Positions 8,231-15,811 of a stretch of DNA of 64,000 bases are shown here, piece after piece. Numbering within the stretch: the first letter of the stretch is position 1; each line of letters starts with the position of its first letter. The notes below the pieces were generated by a model. That model saw only the letters and a list, made by a program, of their open reading frames with translations, made no database searches and was not told the origin of the DNA. The stretch comes from Mycobacteroides franklinii. Lineage in GTDB: Bacteria > Actinomycetota > Actinomycetes > Mycobacteriales > Mycobacteriaceae. The stretch spans positions 1 through 64,000 of the forward strand of contig NZ_MAFQ01000001.1 of the NCBI RefSeq assembly GCF_002013895.1, in the 5' to 3' direction. The position numbers were made by a program, and so were the translations under genes.

Positions 8231-9181
8231 TCATTCTTCGAATAGTTGGGGTGTTTCGGCTTCGAGATCGATGGAGATGAGGCCGTAGGCTTTTGGCCCC
8301 AGACGGCCGGTATGGGATCGCCATTGGGTGGTTGAAAGCTGCGCGGTCACCATTCTGCCTGCGAGATGACGCACCCTCGGGAGCATGTCCGGTTCGACGG
8401 ATCCGGCTATTTCTTTGCCGCTGTTGGTAATTAGGTAAAACACGCGTCGGGTACCCCGGAATCCGTCGAGCAGTCCGGAAACTGTTGTCGTGTCTTCGAT
8501 TGTCTCGCGGTCTTTCAGGAAATCGTCAAGCGCTTCGGCGCTGTCACGGTCCAAGACTGAACGTATGCTTCCGCCGCTGGTAATCAAATCAAGCGATATT
8601 CCCTGCTCCGAGAGTTTGGCGGCTTCTGAAATATTTTGCACAGCAACACGTTTCAGCGGTGCCGCCTGATCAATCTCCTCCACGAACGACCGCAAATCGG
8701 CCGCGTTTTCGGGCAGGATGGTTATCAGCTCGCGAAGTGCCGTGCTCGCCCGACCAGGTATCAGGCCGAGGTCCAGCCCCGGCGCCGAGGTGCTTGTCAC
8801 TGGTGATGGTACGCGGAAGAACATCACATTGCCTTGCGCGCCATCCTGGACCACCTCCGTTCTGAGGCGGTCTTCCGGGCGAATAACCGAATTCACGGAC
8901 CTGGGGTTCTTGAGCGAGCGGTCCATCCTGACGACGGCATTCTGTACAGCGGCAGAAACTTTGCTGGCCATGTGGTTGCTGAGTGTCTCCACGCCGCGGA
9001 CCTCTACGCGAAGCAGATCAGTGGCCTGAGGCTCAGGCGCCGGAACGAGGGCATCCCAAGCAATTTCAATCGACGCCCGATGATAGTTTTCGACAAGAGG
9101 GTCGCTCGGCCGGTATTCGAGCGCCCTCTGCTTGAGGAATTCCAGTTCCCTGAGATCCTCGTTGTACGGCTCAACACTCAT
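8231..9181 (-). CDS. Unknown 316-aa protein, partner of the nucleotidyltransferase-like gene
   Basis: 316 residues from the ATG at 9181, which overlaps the upstream stop (ATGA-type coupling). No signal peptide or membrane helix. An N-terminal half of mostly charged helices (about 1-200) is followed by a C-terminal segment (about 230-316) with FRGTRRVFYLITNSGKEIAGSV and LGPKAYGLISIDLE, predicted beta-rich and reminiscent of a small barrel. I do not recognise a family. Its position between repressor and integrase means it should be expressed in the lysogen, as phage-defence and superinfection-exclusion genes often are. Confidence 0.75.
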   Translation of the reverse strand: MSVEPYNEDLRELEFLKQRALEYRPSDPLVENYHRASIEIAWDALVPAPEPQATDLLRVEVRGVETLSNHMASKVSAAVQNAVVRMDRSLKNPRSVNSVIRPEDRLRTEVVQDGAQGNVMFFRVPSPVTSTSAPGLDLGLIPGRASTALRELITILPENAADLRSFVEEIDQAAPLKRVAVQNISEAAKLSEQGISLDLITSGGSIRSVLDRDSAEALDDFLKDRETIEDTTTVSGLLDGFRGTRRVFYLITNSGKEIAGSVEPDMLPRVRHLAGRMVTAQLSTTQWRSHTGRLGPKAYGLISIDLEAETPQLFEE

Positions 9182-9696
9182 ACCGTCACCTCCACGAAGC
9201 CCTTCCTCACGCCCGGCACAGGCCGACCGTCGGGCCCTTTGACCCGTGCCCACATGCCTGCCCAGTACATCTGGCCTTCCGGCACTGTGAGGAAAGCATC
9301 CACTAGCCCACCGACAGGTTGCATCCGAGCTAATGCCCCGAGCGCCGGTTTCCCGATCACAACACTTTTCAGGGTCAACAGAGAATGGATTCGTTCATTT
9401 CTCAGCATTGCTCCCATGTGAGCCTCGTCCCTGCAGAGATAGACAAGATCTACATCGCGTGGAGCGGCGGTTTTGTATGTGATGAAGCCGCCATCTACCC
9501 ACACCTTGCCGGCGCCGCCTACCTCGGCCAACAGGTTTAAGTGTAGTTCTAACGCGTCGAACAGGCGCTGGCGTTCGCTCTTGTGTTCTGGAGCCCCGGC
9601 TACGAAACGGTCGTGGAGATCATTGAGCGTGGCCGGGTAGGGCTCGGTGCTCGGGTCCAAGAACCCTTGCTCATTTGGCTCCGGGATGGCCACCAT
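9178..9696 (-). CDS. Nucleotidyltransferase-fold protein (DUF6932-like)
   Basis: 172 residues from the ATG at 9696, with GAGGGGGATC upstream; it overlaps the repressor's 3' end by 26 bp. The core VWVDGGFITYKTAAPRDVDLVYL has the pattern G-G/S, about ten residues, D-x-D of nucleotidyltransferase folds and resembles the DUF6932 group (DGSF..K..PNDID). Such proteins act alone or as parts of toxin-antitoxin and defence loci; no substrate can be predicted. Translational coupling to both neighbours points to a joint function with the 316-aa protein. Confidence 0.75.
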   Translation of the reverse strand: MVAIPEPNEQGFLDPSTEPYPATLNDLHDRFVAGAPEHKSERQRLFDALELHLNLLAEVGGAGKVWVDGGFITYKTAAPRDVDLVYLCRDEAHMGAMLRNERIHSLLTLKSVVIGKPALGALARMQPVGGLVDAFLTVPEGQMYWAGMWARVKGPDGRPVPGVRKGFVEVTV

Positions 9697-10435
9697 CGAA
9701 GATCCCCCTCTCACTGAAATCCGGGACATCGTCGTCCCGGCTCGCTGCCACTTGTTCAGTGGCGAAACCTGTGAGGTCTCTGTACGGCCCAGTGTCCCTC
9801 AAACTGGAACCAGCGTCCCGTTTTTTGATCACATGGGCGTCGCGATTCGATTCCGGGAAGGCGGCACTTCGGCGGGGGGCACTTTCGTGTTTTTCGAGCA
9901 CGTAGGTATCACCCTTGCGGCGAATGGTGTTGGCTGCGCGCGCCTCGCTGATAAACCATTGCGCGTCTTCGAGATCGTCAGATCTAGAGCGTGCCACTTG
10001 TCGCGTGACAAGCTCAGTCGCCTCGTCTAGAACGGCAGCTAACGCTGTCATGAGCGGTCCTGACTGTGATCGGACCAGGTCGCGTGCGTCTATGACGATT
10101 GTGGCCAGGCGAAGTAGTTCAAGTTCCTCCTGCTCGGCGCCCTCGATCGCTTGGAATGACTGGATCGGCCGACCGGATCGGCCGCGGATGATTCCTGAAA
10201 CAGTGGGAGTGCCGCCGGCAAGCGTGGCGGCAGCACTCCCTGGATCCCATCCGAATGCGTCGTCAATCTTCTTGAGTGTTGTCGGCGATATTCCGACGGG
10301 CTCGTTGTCGAGAATTTTCCGCAAGGTTGTGTCGCTTGGTCCGCCGCGTTCGGTGACGCTTGCCTGGGTGAGTCCAAGACGCGACATCGTCTCACGGACA
10401 ACCATTGCGAACCGGTCGCTATTTTTTGGTGCCAT
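9671..10435 (-). CDS. XRE-family immunity repressor
   Basis: 254 residues. An N-terminal helix-turn-helix (about 10-60: RETMSRLGLTQASVTERGGPSDTTLRKIL) is followed by a long C-terminal part with helices around residues 95-145 and no LexA-type Ser-Lys autoprotease signature. It is divergent from the Cro-like gene across 195 bp with operator-like repeats, which is the immunity-switch layout. The ATG is 5 bp from a CACAAT box, so the mRNA may be leaderless. The repressor role is inferred from position and domain. Confidence 0.88.
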   Translation of the reverse strand: MAPKNSDRFAMVVRETMSRLGLTQASVTERGGPSDTTLRKILDNEPVGISPTTLKKIDDAFGWDPGSAAATLAGGTPTVSGIIRGRSGRPIQSFQAIEGAEQEELELLRLATIVIDARDLVRSQSGPLMTALAAVLDEATELVTRQVARSRSDDLEDAQWFISEARAANTIRRKGDTYVLEKHESAPRRSAAFPESNRDAHVIKKRDAGSSLRDTGPYRDLTGFATEQVAASRDDDVPDFSERGIFDGGHPGAK

Positions 10436-10453
10436 CTACCGATTGTGACAGAA

Positions 10454-10478
10454 GTTTCGGCAAACTTTGTGCCGAAAC
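10454..10478. promoter_or_regulatory. Candidate immunity operator (inverted repeat)
   Basis: GTTTCGGC, nine bases, GCCGAAAC: a perfect 8-bp inverted repeat 18 bp upstream of the repressor start. The half-site AGTTTCG (here at 10453) recurs on the same strand at 10579-10585 and 10619-10625, the last inside the predicted Cro-side -10 box. This is the pattern of a multi-site operator shared by repressor and Cro. Confidence 0.6.
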
Positions 10479-10595
10479 GGGCCGAATCTCACCAGGGGGG
10501 CCGGACTTGGGAAAGTAAACGTTTGGGTCTAACGGCCTGCTAGACACCTGTTTAGAGACGGTTTGCCACTTTGGGAAAAGTTTCGTGTCGGATGC

Positions 10596-10625
10596 TTGCC
10601 ATCCGTCTCATTCGGTGTAGTTTCG
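10596..10625 (+). promoter_or_regulatory. Candidate early rightward promoter
   Basis: TTGCCA (10596-10601), 16 bp, TAGTTT (10618-10623), with the ATG of the Cro-like gene seven bases after the -10 box. There is no Shine-Dalgarno sequence before that ATG, so a leaderless transcript is likely, as is common in mycobacteria. An AGTTTCG half-site overlaps the -10. Confidence 0.5.
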
Positions 10626-10630
10626 GGGCC

Positions 10631-10939
10631 ATGCCGAAGGAAACCAAAGTTCTCCGCTACACCAGGCGGAGAAATCCGAAAGTTCCACCGCATGTGTCGC
10701 TCGGAGTCCTGCGGCGCGTGTCTGGATTTACTCTCGACGAGGTCTGTGATCTTGTCGCAGAGGTCACTGGCAGCCGCCCGTCCCGAGGCGCACTTAGCGC
10801 TATTGAACGGGGCCATCGTGGCGTGAGCGCGCAACTCATCGCCGGGTTGGAGCACGCTTACAGCCTCCCCACAGGTGCGATCAGCACGACCTACGCGCCG
10901 CGCGTGACGCCACACCGGGCTGAGGACGTGCCAGCATGA
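10631..10939 (+). CDS. Cro-like XRE regulator
   Basis: 102 residues from the ATG at 10631. The helix-turn-helix SLGVLRRVSGFTLDEVCDLVAEVTG...SRGALSAIERGHRGVSAQLIAGLEHAY is a clear XRE domain filling most of the protein. First rightward gene after the immunity switch, overlapping the antirepressor start by 4 bp. It probably opposes the repressor at the shared operators. The longer reading frame from 10571 would cross the promoter and is less likely. Confidence 0.85.
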   Translation: MPKETKVLRYTRRRNPKVPPHVSLGVLRRVSGFTLDEVCDLVAEVTGSRPSRGALSAIERGHRGVSAQLIAGLEHAYSLPTGAISTTYAPRVTPHRAEDVPA

Positions 10940-11688
10940 GCACGCCGCAGCTCTTCACCAACGGGGAGTTTGAGCTCCCTGTGATCCCGGAAGGCGACAG
11001 CTTCCGCATCAACGGCATGGTCGTCGCCCGCCAACTCGGATTCCGAAAGGCGTCCGACATGGTCCGGTACCTCGATGCCGACGAGAAAGTGCTCGTTGTA
11101 GACCGTGACTCTCAGCCGATCTGCATCGCAGAGATTGACGAATTCGCCGATGCAAACCCCCTGGTCAGCCAGGGCGCGCCCGCGCGCCCTCGGTCTGACC
11201 AGGGGGTTTGGTTTCTCACCGAACCTGGCTTCTACCGGGCGATCGGCCAGCGTGACGTAAACCGCATAAAGGACGTCAAGGTCCGCGAAGGCGTCTATCG
11301 CTTCCAGCGCTGGGTATTTCACGAGGTCATTCCACAGATGATGCGCGATGGCCGCGCCCGAGAGTTTGGCATCTCGGGCAGTGCTTGGAGCTGGGGCGAA
11401 GTGTCCGCACTGGTGCGTCAGCGCTACGGTCTCGACTACTCTCCCCGACAGCTCGCCCGTGGACTTCGTGAGGCTGGCTGGCTCAAAGAAAGCTCGACCG
11501 AGCCAAAGCGTGCGCACCGCAACAAGTTCTGGTTCACCGGCACCGCGTGGCACCTACTTCCGTATGCGCTGCCAGAGCTGGTGACTGCCCTCGTCCCGAC
11601 CATGCAGAAGCTGGGGGACTCGCAGGCTAACCAGTACCAACTCAGTATTCTCCCCGTATTACGGGCGCTGCCAGGCGGTGAGTCCTGA
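10936..11688 (+). CDS. BRO-N domain antirepressor
   Basis: 250 residues. The N-terminal half (about 1-135) is a BRO-N domain: FRINGMVVARQLGFRKASDMVRYLDADEK ... WFLTEPGFYRAIGQRDVNRIKDVKVREGVYRFQRWVFHEVIPQM. The C-terminal half (about 140-240) has a helix-turn-helix-like segment (VSALVRQRYGLDYSPRQLARGLREAGWL) as in phage antirepressor C-domains. It would counter the immunity repressor during induction. Unusually, a 58-nt hairpin lies in the coding region at residues 73-92, between the two parts of BRO-N. Confidence 0.88.
   Translation: MSTPQLFTNGEFELPVIPEGDSFRINGMVVARQLGFRKASDMVRYLDADEKVLVVDRDSQPICIAEIDEFADANPLVSQGAPARPRSDQGVWFLTEPGFYRAIGQRDVNRIKDVKVREGVYRFQRWVFHEVIPQMMRDGRAREFGISGSAWSWGEVSALVRQRYGLDYSPRQLARGLREAGWLKESSTEPKRAHRNKFWFTGTAWHLLPYALPELVTALVPTMQKLGDSQANQYQLSILPVLRALPGGES
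11153..11210 (+). repeat. Strong hairpin inside the antirepressor gene
   Basis: CAAACCCCCTGGTCAG (11153-11168) is perfectly complementary to 11195-11210. An inner GGGCGCG/CGCGCCC stem (11172-11178 and 11183-11189) closes on a CCCG loop. In total there are 23 base pairs with one 3x5 internal loop. It encodes a Pro/Ala/Arg-rich linker and leaves the frame open. Confidence 0.9.
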
Positions 11689-11734
11689 TGGTGCAGAGGC
11701 GAATCAGTGAATTTGGCACCAAGCGGGATTCCGT

Positions 11735-11962
11735 ATGACGCTCACGATTGCTCCTTCGCCGCCTGCTGACGTTCTTCCTGCTAGGCCGCGGAATCTCGTA
11801 TCGACGAAGGTCGCAGCCGGCCTCGTCGGGAAAACCGAGGAGACGCTCCGGAGGTGGCACCGCGGCAAGACCTATGACGGGCCGCGGCCGTTCCGTATCG
11901 GCGGTGAGTTGCGTTGGGACGCCGACGAAATGCGCGCCTATGTCGAAACCTGTCGCACCTAA
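11735..11962 (+). CDS. xis: Excisionase (MerR-type helix-turn-helix)
   Basis: 75 residues. After a short lead, STKVAAGLVGKTEETLRRWHRGKTYDGPRPFRIGGELRWDADEMRAYVE is the classic winged-helix excisionase/MerR N-domain pattern (helix, wing R-I-G-G-x-L-R-W). It is expected to bind attachment-site arms and direct the integrase to excision. It lies 46 bp after the antirepressor in the early operon, the usual position for recombination directionality factors in phages with an immunity cassette. Confidence 0.82.
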   Translation: MTLTIAPSPPADVLPARPRNLVSTKVAAGLVGKTEETLRRWHRGKTYDGPRPFRIGGELRWDADEMRAYVETCRT

Positions 11963-12073
11963 ACAGTGCTGAAACACAACTGAATATGCCCCTGACAGCG
12001 GGTTCGCCACTCGCCAAAGTACTCGCCCGCCGTCAGGGGTCCTAACCACCAACCCTTCAACCGAGGAGTCGGC

Positions 12074-12439
12074 ATGCAACACCGTAGTTCCGTTCGCCAT
12101 ACCCGTCTACTGATTGCCGCAGGTGTCGGTGCTGCCGTGGCTGCGCTGGTCAGCCCGGCGCCCGCTCACGCCGATCCGGTCATCGATTACACGGGCAAGA
12201 CCGCGCAGACCGTGTGCGCGCTGCTGGACAGCACCCCGACGTTCGGCGGGATCGCGGTTGTCGGGCAGCTGATCCACAACGACGGCCTTTCCTATGAGTC
12301 CGCTGGCCGGGTCATCAAGTTGTCGATCGAGGCTTACTGCCCTCGGCATGTCGCGTTGTGGAACCGGTTCGTGGAATCGGCGAACAGCCAAACCCCCGAC
12401 CACACACCCGCTGTCGTCGCACCAACTCGGGTCGCCTGA
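12074..12439 (+). CDS. Exported DUF732-like protein
   Basis: 121 residues. A clear signal peptide (RHTRLLIAAGVGAAVAALVSPAPAHA, cleavage after AHA at about residue 34) precedes a mature domain with two conserved-type Cys (TVCALLDSTP and EAYCPRH) spaced as in DUF732, a small secreted helical family widespread in mycobacteria. GAGGAG precedes the ATG. An exported protein at the head of the early operon is out of place for replication, and suggests a host-derived accessory gene acting at the envelope. Function unknown. Confidence 0.75.
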   Translation: MQHRSSVRHTRLLIAAGVGAAVAALVSPAPAHADPVIDYTGKTAQTVCALLDSTPTFGGIAVVGQLIHNDGLSYESAGRVIKLSIEAYCPRHVALWNRFVESANSQTPDHTPAVVAPTRVA

Positions 12440-12783
12440 TGAGCACCGCGGTAGCCGATCCCCGGACCAAAACGAAGCTATGCGGCTGCGGAGCTGAGAT
12501 CACAGGAACGCTCGAAGTTATCAGCCGGTTGGTAAGACAGCACCGCGATTGTGTGGACATCAGGATCGCCGAGAGCAACACGCGGCCATGGGTGGAACTG
12601 ACTGCGCACGTGGGCTTGAACAGCGTGGCGTGGTCATGGCCGTCGCCCGCTGGACGAACATGGGAAGTCAAACAGGTACGGCATGACGCCGGTGTTGACA
12701 GCATCGTCGTTGGCAGCCGAAGGCAAGCCGAGACCGCATTGAGGATGCTCGCCGGCGCGTTCCGGTTTGGGACCGGACGATGA
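12439..12783 (+). CDS. Small phage protein of unknown function
   Basis: 114 residues from an ATG overlapping the preceding stop. It begins with a CGCGAEIT metal-binding-like pair, then QHRDC, giving three or four Cys/His that could bind zinc. The rest (AWSWPSPAGRTWEVKQVRH) looks like a small beta-sheet domain ending in helix RQAETALRMLAGAF. No family recognised. It is coupled by 4-bp overlaps on both sides. Confidence 0.7.
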   Translation: MSTAVADPRTKTKLCGCGAEITGTLEVISRLVRQHRDCVDIRIAESNTRPWVELTAHVGLNSVAWSWPSPAGRTWEVKQVRHDAGVDSIVVGSRRQAETALRMLAGAFRFGTGR

Positions 12784-12998
12784 GCGCCGTCGAGACCGCG
12801 CCGGTGGCGTGCCCGCGTGAGGCGAAGCCGGAAACGTTGGATTGCCCGCGGGGTTGCGGATATCAGGTGCTCGCGAAACCTGTGACCACCCAAGGCGTGT
12901 GGAACGCAGGCCCGTGGCGGATGCAGGTGCATAACCGGGTCGCCGAGATCTTCGGCCGCTGCCCGGTGCCGCCCATGGTGGGCAAGGGGGCCCGCTGA
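12780..12998 (+). CDS. Small phage protein with a Cys pair
   Basis: 72 residues. DCPRGCGYQVLAKPV gives a C-x3-C knuckle and a later GRCP a third Cys; a possible partial zinc ribbon. ATGA and TGATG junctions couple it to both neighbours. Function unknown; the clean overlaps and coding-like composition support it as a real gene. Confidence 0.65.
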   Translation: MSAVETAPVACPREAKPETLDCPRGCGYQVLAKPVTTQGVWNAGPWRMQVHNRVAEIFGRCPVPPMVGKGAR

Positions 12999-13342
12999 TG
13001 GGATTCGGACCCAACCCGGCCGATGTGCGTGCCGCTGAGATCGCGGCGAAGGAAGCACGGGATCGGCTCACCTCGAAGCCGTTGACACCGTTCGAAACAG
13101 AACTGCTGGCGGTGCTCGGTGAGATTCGGGACGCGATCAAGGCAGCCGGTAGCAGCGCTGGGGCTGTGACCGGATCAGGCGACGGCGGTGGAACGTCCCG
13201 CCGTCGCCAACCCAATGAGCCGGCCGAACGTTCGAAACAGTGCCAATGCGGGCGCCAGATCTATTACGGGCTCGGATCGCGTAAGTGGGTTCATGCCGAC
13301 GACGCGACCGAAGCATGCCCGAGCGCTGGGGAGGTGATCTGA
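12998..13342 (+). CDS. Small phage protein with C-terminal zinc-binding motif
   Basis: 114 residues. The N-terminal helix (ADVRAAEIAAKEARDRL) and a second helix (FETELLAVLGEIRDAIKAA) are followed by a Gly/Ser linker and a C-terminal CQCGRQIYYGLGSRKWVHADDATEAC, where Cys and His could coordinate one metal. This C-terminal type occurs in many small actinophage proteins of unknown role. Confidence 0.7.
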   Translation: MGFGPNPADVRAAEIAAKEARDRLTSKPLTPFETELLAVLGEIRDAIKAAGSSAGAVTGSGDGGGTSRRRQPNEPAERSKQCQCGRQIYYGLGSRKWVHADDATEACPSAGEVI

Positions 13343-13546
13343 ATGGCCCGCCGTCCACCTCCACCACCGGATACCGCGGACAAGATGTGGCGTGCTGCAG
13401 CGCTACTCGCCGAGATCAGCCAGGCGTACGGCGAAGACGTGCATTTCTCGTGGAGTGTCTTCGAGCTTCGGTTGACCGCGCAGCTATTGGAGCATGCGCA
13501 CACGACGAGACGTAAGCCCAACGCGCGGAAAAGGAAAGCGTCATGA
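13343..13546 (+). CDS. Small helical phage protein
   Basis: 67 residues. After a Pro-rich start it is one predicted helical hairpin (KMWRAAALLAEISQAYG and WSVFELRLTAQLLEHAHTTRRK) and a basic tail. It begins directly after the preceding stop and overlaps the next start. Not recognised; could be a small accessory factor of the recombination genes that follow. Confidence 0.65.
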   Translation: MARRPPPPPDTADKMWRAAALLAEISQAYGEDVHFSWSVFELRLTAQLLEHAHTTRRKPNARKRKAS

Positions 13547-13665
13547 CCGCCCCGGCGCTCAACGTCGACGTCGCGGATCTGGTTGGCGCCATGCCGCAGC
13601 AGGCGTGTGAATGCATATCCAAATTCGGGTGTGTCGCCGACATGTTGAAGGTGATGCCGCTATGA
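13543..13665 (+). CDS. 40-residue protein before the exonuclease
   Basis: A 40-codon frame, MTAPALNVDVADLVGAMPQQ onward, with two Cys (QACECISKFGC region gives three). It starts on the stop of the previous gene and ends across the start of the YqaJ gene, so the two 4-bp overlaps form an unbroken coupled chain. That context is the main support; no function can be given. Confidence 0.55.
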   Translation: MTAPALNVDVADLVGAMPQQACECISKFGCVADMLKVMPL

Positions 13666-14624
13666 CCGCGAATCCCACCACCGGTATCACCGGGATTTAC
13701 ACCAAACGCGATCCCGAGTTTCTGCAACCAGGTTCACCGGAGTGGTCGAAGGTCATCACACCATCGAAAGTCGCTGCAGTCCTGGGGGTTTCCCGATATG
13801 AGTCGGCGTACCGGCTGTGGCACCGAATGAAGGGACTCGTCGATCCGGAACCGCCCAAAGAGATCTTCGACATCGGTCATGACCTGGAAGCGTATGCGGC
13901 GAACCGGTGGCGTCGCCGAAACACCGGATGGCGGCTATCCGAAGGCGAAGTGCAGGTGCACATCGACCCCGACAAATTCGGATTCCCGTGTGTGGCCACC
14001 GTAGACCGGCGCGGCGTCCGGGGACGGTCGCGGCGAGTCGTCGAGTTCAAGTCGGCCCGACACTTCAACGATCTGGAACTGTTCGGCGACGACCTGACCG
14101 GTGATTGCCCGGAAGACTATGCCGCCCAGGTGATGACGCAAATGTTGTTCACCGGCTGGACGGACCTTCCCGGTCACCTGCTGGTCGTGGGCCCGTACTA
14201 CAACGAGCGGATCTACGAAATCGAGTTCGACCCGAGCACGGCGGCGTGGATCCTCGACGAAGCGCAGAAGTTCTGGGGCCTAATGCAGTCCGATAACGTG
14301 CCGGACCTCGATAACACGGTGCACACCTACAGCTGCATTCGCGAGATGAACCCCGAAATCAACGCGGATGCCACCACGGTCCTGGATGCTGCAGAGGCTC
14401 TGCAATTCGTCACGGCCAGGCAGGAATTCGACCGCGCTGAAGAGAACTATCAGGGCGCGAAAAACATGCTGATGAAACGGATGGAACGCGACAAGCGCGC
14501 CGAATTCGGCGGCGTCAAGATCGCGCACCGCCAGAAATCCGGCAAGAACTCGGTCGCGCTCTATGCGGCCAAAGGTGTCACCCCCGAACAAATCCGATTC
14601 CTGAACGGAGACAACCCCTCATGA
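13662..14624 (+). CDS. YqaJ-type exonuclease
   Basis: 320 residues. A lambda-exonuclease-like PD-(D/E)XK enzyme that resects double-strand ends for annealing by RecT. Visible features: GSPEWSKVITPSKVAAVLGVSRYESAYRLWHRMKG (YqaJ N-terminus), GHDLEAYAANRW, CVATVDRR, VVEFKSAR (E-x-K of the active site) and YAAQVMTQMLFTG. Complete length. It pairs with the RecT gene, which overlaps it by 4 bp. It starts at 13662; the longer frame beginning at 13611 would read over the 40-aa gene. Confidence 0.93.
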   Translation: MTANPTTGITGIYTKRDPEFLQPGSPEWSKVITPSKVAAVLGVSRYESAYRLWHRMKGLVDPEPPKEIFDIGHDLEAYAANRWRRRNTGWRLSEGEVQVHIDPDKFGFPCVATVDRRGVRGRSRRVVEFKSARHFNDLELFGDDLTGDCPEDYAAQVMTQMLFTGWTDLPGHLLVVGPYYNERIYEIEFDPSTAAWILDEAQKFWGLMQSDNVPDLDNTVHTYSCIREMNPEINADATTVLDAAEALQFVTARQEFDRAEENYQGAKNMLMKRMERDKRAEFGGVKIAHRQKSGKNSVALYAAKGVTPEQIRFLNGDNPS

Positions 14625-15811
14625 CTGAAACCACTACGAAAACCGCTACCACCGAGACCGCCGATATCTGGCCCGACCCAACAGCGCAACGTGCCGGCGA
14701 GATCGCCGTCGCTCAGCCGCAGCCAGGCGCTGTGCCCGAGGATTTCGCCGAATTCAATCTCGCTGTCCGCCGCATGCTGGGGCTGGAGGACGCCAGCGAA
14801 GGCGAAATGCAGTTGTTCCACCACATCTGCCAGCGGTCGGGTCTGGATCCCTTCGCGAAAGAGATCTACATGATCGGCCGGAATACACAGGTGGCCAGCT
14901 ATGAACCGAACCCCAGTGGTGATGGACAGCGGAAGGTGGTTCGTTGGGTCACCAAGTACACGACTCAGGTCAGCATTCTCGGATTCCGCCGACGGGCAAG
15001 GGAAATCGCCACAGCACTCGGCGTCGAGTACGAATCCAGTGAGCCTCTATGGTGCGGCGACGACGGTGAATGGCGGGAGGTCTGGCCCGAAAAGAAGGCG
15101 CCGACCGCCGCGAAGTTTGTTGTATTCCGAGATGGCAAACCGAACACGTTCGTCGCGCATTATGACGAGTTCGTCCAAGAGTCGGGAACGGGCAACGACC
15201 GCGGACCCAATTCGATGTGGCAGAAAATGCCACGCAATCAGCTCCGGAAGTGCGCGGAGGCCAACGCAATTCAGATGGCATTCCCTGACCAGCTCGGCGG
15301 GCTCATCTTGGAGGACGCGGCACAGCCGACCGTGATCGACGGCGAAGTTGTCGAGGAACGCAAAACCCCACCGCAGCGCGCGAAGGGCGCCAGCGCATTG
15401 CGTGAGCGCGCTGCCGCAGCATCCGCGGCACCCGAACAACCCGCCTCTGCCGCGGACGACGACAAGCCTATGTCCGCGTCGGCGCGGCAGAAGTGGCTGA
15501 ACCGCATGTTTCAGCTGTTCGCCGCCGGCAAGACAACCGAACCCGAAGAACAACGCATCGTCATCGCGGTACTGACCGGCGCCGACAAGATGCCCGAGCA
15601 CCGCGACGAGATGACCGATGCGCAGCTCCGCGACATCGTCAAGACGCTGAACGACTGGCAGAAGGACTCCGACGACCTGCTGTCCGACAGCCTCGGCGAC
15701 ATCCTGTGCGCCTGGGACGCAAAGGAACCGGACTCGGCAGAAGACACCGCGCCCGCCGCCGACGTCGATGGGGAGCAAGGCGAACTCGGCCTCGAGAGTG
15801 ACCAGAGCTGA
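14621..15811 (+). CDS. recT: RecT-family single-strand annealing protein
   Basis: 396 residues. The RecT core lies in about residues 35-235: ICQRSGLDPFAKEIYMIGRNTQ, TQVSILGFRRRAREIA, MWQKMPRNQLRKCAEANAIQMAFPDQLGGL, all standard. The C-terminal 150 residues are acidic and Ala-rich with helices, longer than in many RecT proteins and possibly a partner-binding tail. Forms a recombination pair with the YqaJ exonuclease, for replication and for circularisation or recombination of phage DNA. Confidence 0.93.
   Translation: MTETTTKTATTETADIWPDPTAQRAGEIAVAQPQPGAVPEDFAEFNLAVRRMLGLEDASEGEMQLFHHICQRSGLDPFAKEIYMIGRNTQVASYEPNPSGDGQRKVVRWVTKYTTQVSILGFRRRAREIATALGVEYESSEPLWCGDDGEWREVWPEKKAPTAAKFVVFRDGKPNTFVAHYDEFVQESGTGNDRGPNSMWQKMPRNQLRKCAEANAIQMAFPDQLGGLILEDAAQPTVIDGEVVEERKTPPQRAKGASALRERAAAASAAPEQPASAADDDKPMSASARQKWLNRMFQLFAAGKTTEPEEQRIVIAVLTGADKMPEHRDEMTDAQLRDIVKTLNDWQKDSDDLLSDSLGDILCAWDAKEPDSAEDTAPAADVDGEQGELGLESDQS

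Noticed and set aside
10571-10630. Earlier start for the Cro-like gene
   Set aside because: The added residues would be read across the promoter and operator half-sites and do not resemble a regulator N-terminus.
12315-13058. Reverse frame of 247 codons across the small early genes
   Set aside because: It spans four coupled forward genes and is dominated by Arg, Pro and Ser; no start signal.
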